Positions 63,001 through 64,000 of a DNA stretch of 64,000 nucleotides are shown here, piece by piece. The stretch's first letter is position 1; each line of letters starts with the position of its first letter. The stretch covers positions 9,336,501 to 9,400,500 of the forward strand of contig NC_089731.1 of NCBI RefSeq assembly GCF_035083965.1, in the 5' to 3' direction. The translations under genes were made by a program, and so were the position numbers. A model generated the notes under the pieces. The model was not told the DNA's origin. It was given only the letters and a program-made list of their open reading frames with translations, and ran no database searches. This DNA comes from Branchiostoma lanceolatum. Taxonomy: Eukaryota; Chordata; Leptocardii; Amphioxiformes; Branchiostomatidae.

Positions 63001-64000
63001 GGTTTCTCCCTTATCGTAGATTCTTCGTATTCCAACATTTTATATTCTGCAGATGCATGTTTTTCTATGGAGTTGTTTGTCACCGTATCAGCTTGCTATA
63101 TAAATTCCATACTTACGTATCCTATCATTATACTCTCATTGCGGCTCAAGGACAAATCTATGTACTTTATACAAACTGCTCTGGACTCTGAAACCTTGTT
63201 TCCGGTCCCTTCAATACTTCTGTTCCCAAACATCCCAGATAGCTACACCACCCAGGACATGGTGCTGGACTGGATCACCACCAGAGCGCCCCTGGAGATA
63301 TCCCGGGAGGTCCACCTGCCTGATTTTGACCTCAGCATTGCCGACGTGAAAAGTTGCACTGCAGGGTATTCCACAGGTTCGTTCCATAGTCTCATATTGT
63401 CTTCGACAAATGTGTGTGATCATGATAGCTGCCCTCTCATGACATCTTCAGCAAAGTTCATCAAGCAAGGCTTCGAAAACTTAGCTATAACCATATCAAA
63501 GATTATATATTTAGGTAACGACACAGATAAGGCAATGCAAGTGTAATGGAGAAGCTCATGATCTGATGATTCTGTTGCTTTTGATAACTACGGTTAAGTC
63601 AGAGTCACGTACAACCAAAGATCCAATATCTACATGACCTTTCGTTGCAAAAAGAGACTCATTATACGTAGTCTTATCGTGACTTATGTAACGGAGAGGA
63701 CATCATTATTAGGTAAAGGACGACTGAAAGTACCGCGAATGAACATTCAGTACTCCAACCTGAGTAAGACTTTGTCTCCAGCAAGTTTTCATTGGTAAAC
63801 AGAGAACTTTGATTAGTTTGAGCTGGGATCTCTGAAGATCTTTCTTGCTTATCTCGCACAATATTCTGTGATGGTCTGACAGTGGGAATATTGCAATTGT
63901 ATCTACAGATTGTCGAGGGATAACAGTATAGCTTACTTTAACCTAAAACCACATCAGCTCGAGACGTCATTACTGGGCTTTAACAGACAGGAAGTTCTGA
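44976..64000 (+). CDS. glycine-receptor-like Cys-loop channel subunit, N-terminal part (6 exons, 225 aa in window; partial)
   Basis: Exons 44976-45055, 53614-53699, 54047-54114, 61126-61346, 62505-62587, 63239-63376; phases fit throughout. The 68, 83 and 138 bp lengths of exons 3, 5 and 6 equal those of vertebrate GlyR alpha genes as I know them. Signal peptide (TVLMLCALLVGCL core), NLRPNFDGPPVEV, YLRQFWRDPRL (Arg of the glycine site), IWVPDLFFVNEKDGK, NGTVLYSMR (Ser129 equivalent), Cys-loop C-x13-C (CYMHLRSFPADKQYC), IESYSY (Glu157 equivalent, then Tyr where GlyR has Phe159) and loop C CTAGYSTG with the second GlyR-type Cys, Tyr202 and Thr204. Sequons NKT and NGT. Predicted pentameric anion channel; the pore-forming TM exons lie beyond the window. 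Confidence 0.9.
45193..46405. repeat. inverted ~60-bp repeat pair
   Basis: 45193-45262 and the complement of 46335-46405 share CTTGCTAAGATATGGGGTAT-like and ATGATGACAGAAAGGCATTG-like blocks (~80% by eye). The 1.1 kb between has no open frame of note. Could be the ends of an unknown element or two copies of a short repeat in opposite orientation. Confidence 0.4.
50950..52110 (+). pseudogene. possible decayed coding relic, unrecognised
   Basis: One frame runs protein-like over 50953-51490 with little interruption (DEAVSFHYHLNEAKP, GGPINHKAIITLSPRVDEEN), and coding-like text continues to ~52.1 kb in more than one frame (FESPTFWLRREIDIAIRIPL). No family identified; it may be an old mobile-element ORF. 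Broken and not translatable as it stands. Confidence 0.25.
52702..52830. mobile_element. two adjacent foldback hairpins
   Basis: Hairpin 1: 52702-52773 (outer arm TGTAACCACTA, inner GTTC-CACAGCTACAATG pairing with CATTGTAACTGCAGAAC). Hairpin 2: arms 52771-52795 and 52806-52830 (ACAAGATGGTCAGAAGCCTC, one mismatch) around a 10-nt loop. They abut, sharing ACA. Confidence 0.65.
53614..53699 (+). CDS. GlyR-like exon 2
   Basis: Acceptor TGTCTTTTCAG, donor GACG|GTGAGT. Encodes QAAAADNMTELMETLLGEQ and RNLRPNFD, the mature N-terminus. Confidence 0.85.
54047..54114 (+). CDS. GlyR-like exon 3 (68 bp)
   Basis: Acceptor ATACTCCACAG, donor ATG|GTGAGT. Encodes GPPVEVIANVYISSMDSVEE and KTM, matching the GlyR segment GPPVNV...SIAETTM in position and exon size. 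Confidence 0.92.
54115..61125 (+). other. intron 3 of GlyR-like gene (7 kb)
   Basis: Mostly AT-rich with no supported nested gene. At 60575-60620 ACTAGTTCGGGTAAAGTGG is repeated twice in tandem. A tRNA-like stretch near 59120-59215 has weak pol III boxes and may be an old SINE. Confidence 0.5.
61126..61346 (+). CDS. GlyR-like exon 4 (loops D, A, E)
   Basis: Acceptor CTCTCCAACAG, donor GCG|GTAGGT. Encodes DYTVGIYLRQFWRDPRLVFE through PDLFFVNEKDGKMHAIT to NGTVLYSMR. Confidence 0.94.
61951..62044. mobile_element. foldback MITE-like hairpin in GlyR-like intron 4
   Basis: Left arm 61951-61991 (AATACAACACGTTGTATTCC start) and right arm 62004-62044 are inverted copies with several mismatches (GTATTCCGYATCACC core) around a 12-nt loop. 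A GTGTGATAAC/GTTATCACAC inverted pair lies nearby (61702-61748). Confidence 0.6.
62505..62587 (+). CDS. GlyR-like exon 5 (Cys-loop, 83 bp)
   Basis: Acceptor TTATGTTTCAG, donor AGTT|GTAAGT. Encodes LSLKLSCYMHLRSFPADKQ, YCKMQIES: the 13-residue disulphide loop that defines the superfamily and the Glu of the agonist site. Confidence 0.94.
63239..63376 (+). CDS. GlyR-like exon 6 (loops F and C, 138 bp)
   Basis: Acceptor CAAACATCCCAG, donor CACAG|GTTCGT (weak but GT). Encodes YSYTTQDMVLDWITTRAPLE, VHLPDFDLSIADVKSC and TAGYSTG. Confidence 0.92.
63377..64000 (+). other. start of GlyR-like intron 6
   Basis: The exon encoding TM1 is not in the window. No other feature seen. Confidence 0.5.

Noticed and set aside
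62881-63546. 221-codon open frame across the last GlyR-like exon
   Set aside because: It reads through the splice acceptor at 63238 and donor at 63377; only the 138-bp exon is protein-like and fits GlyR phases.

Overview
The window looks like chordate, most likely cephalochordate (amphioxus, Branchiostoma-type), nuclear DNA. This is inference from content: intron-bearing genes with consensus GT/AG sites in low-GC flanks; a muscle-type actin pair with the codon-204 phase-1 intron known from deuterostome actins; a glycine-receptor-like channel whose exons have the sizes and phases of vertebrate GlyR genes; an opsin; a lineage-specific GPCR cluster; and many short palindromic mobile elements. 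I had no database access, so the species is not proven.

Layout. (1) 3.2-9.5 kb, + strand: three tandem GPCR paralogues with intronless coding regions. Copies 2 and 3 sit in ~3.1-3.3 kb repeat units with a shared TATA promoter block. A third spacer (to ~11.48 kb) is not followed by a fourth gene. (2) 11.85-16.15 kb, - strand: an eight-exon opsin of 334 aa. It keeps the retinal-binding lysine but lacks both usual counterion glutamates. Its introns hold several mobile elements, one with a hammerhead-ribozyme core. (3) 16-26 kb: no gene recognised; SINE/LINE pieces, a 79-bp tandem repeat and a 188-bp palindrome with 9-bp target duplications. (4) 26.4-33.1 kb, + strand: two almost identical two-exon actin genes, identical even in the intron but with different flanks. 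(5) 34.6-37.1 kb, - strand: a three-exon claudin/PMP22-like four-TM protein whose 3' end carries a 69-bp tandem duplication. (6) 39.5-41.2 kb: a 5'-truncated LINE with a 499-codon open reading frame. (7) 45.0-63.4 kb and beyond, + strand: a glycine-receptor-like Cys-loop channel. Six exons (signal peptide to loop C) are in the window; the membrane domain lies past the right edge.

The genes do not form one pathway. Several encode membrane signalling proteins (GPCRs, opsin, channel), next to contractile and junctional genes. The items most worth a second look are the opsin without counterions, the small target-duplication-flanked element with a hammerhead core in its intron, the homogenised actin pair, and the large palindrome. 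Exon boundaries were found by eye and checked by reading-phase arithmetic: every multi-exon model closes in frame. Upstream untranslated exons were not sought exhaustively.
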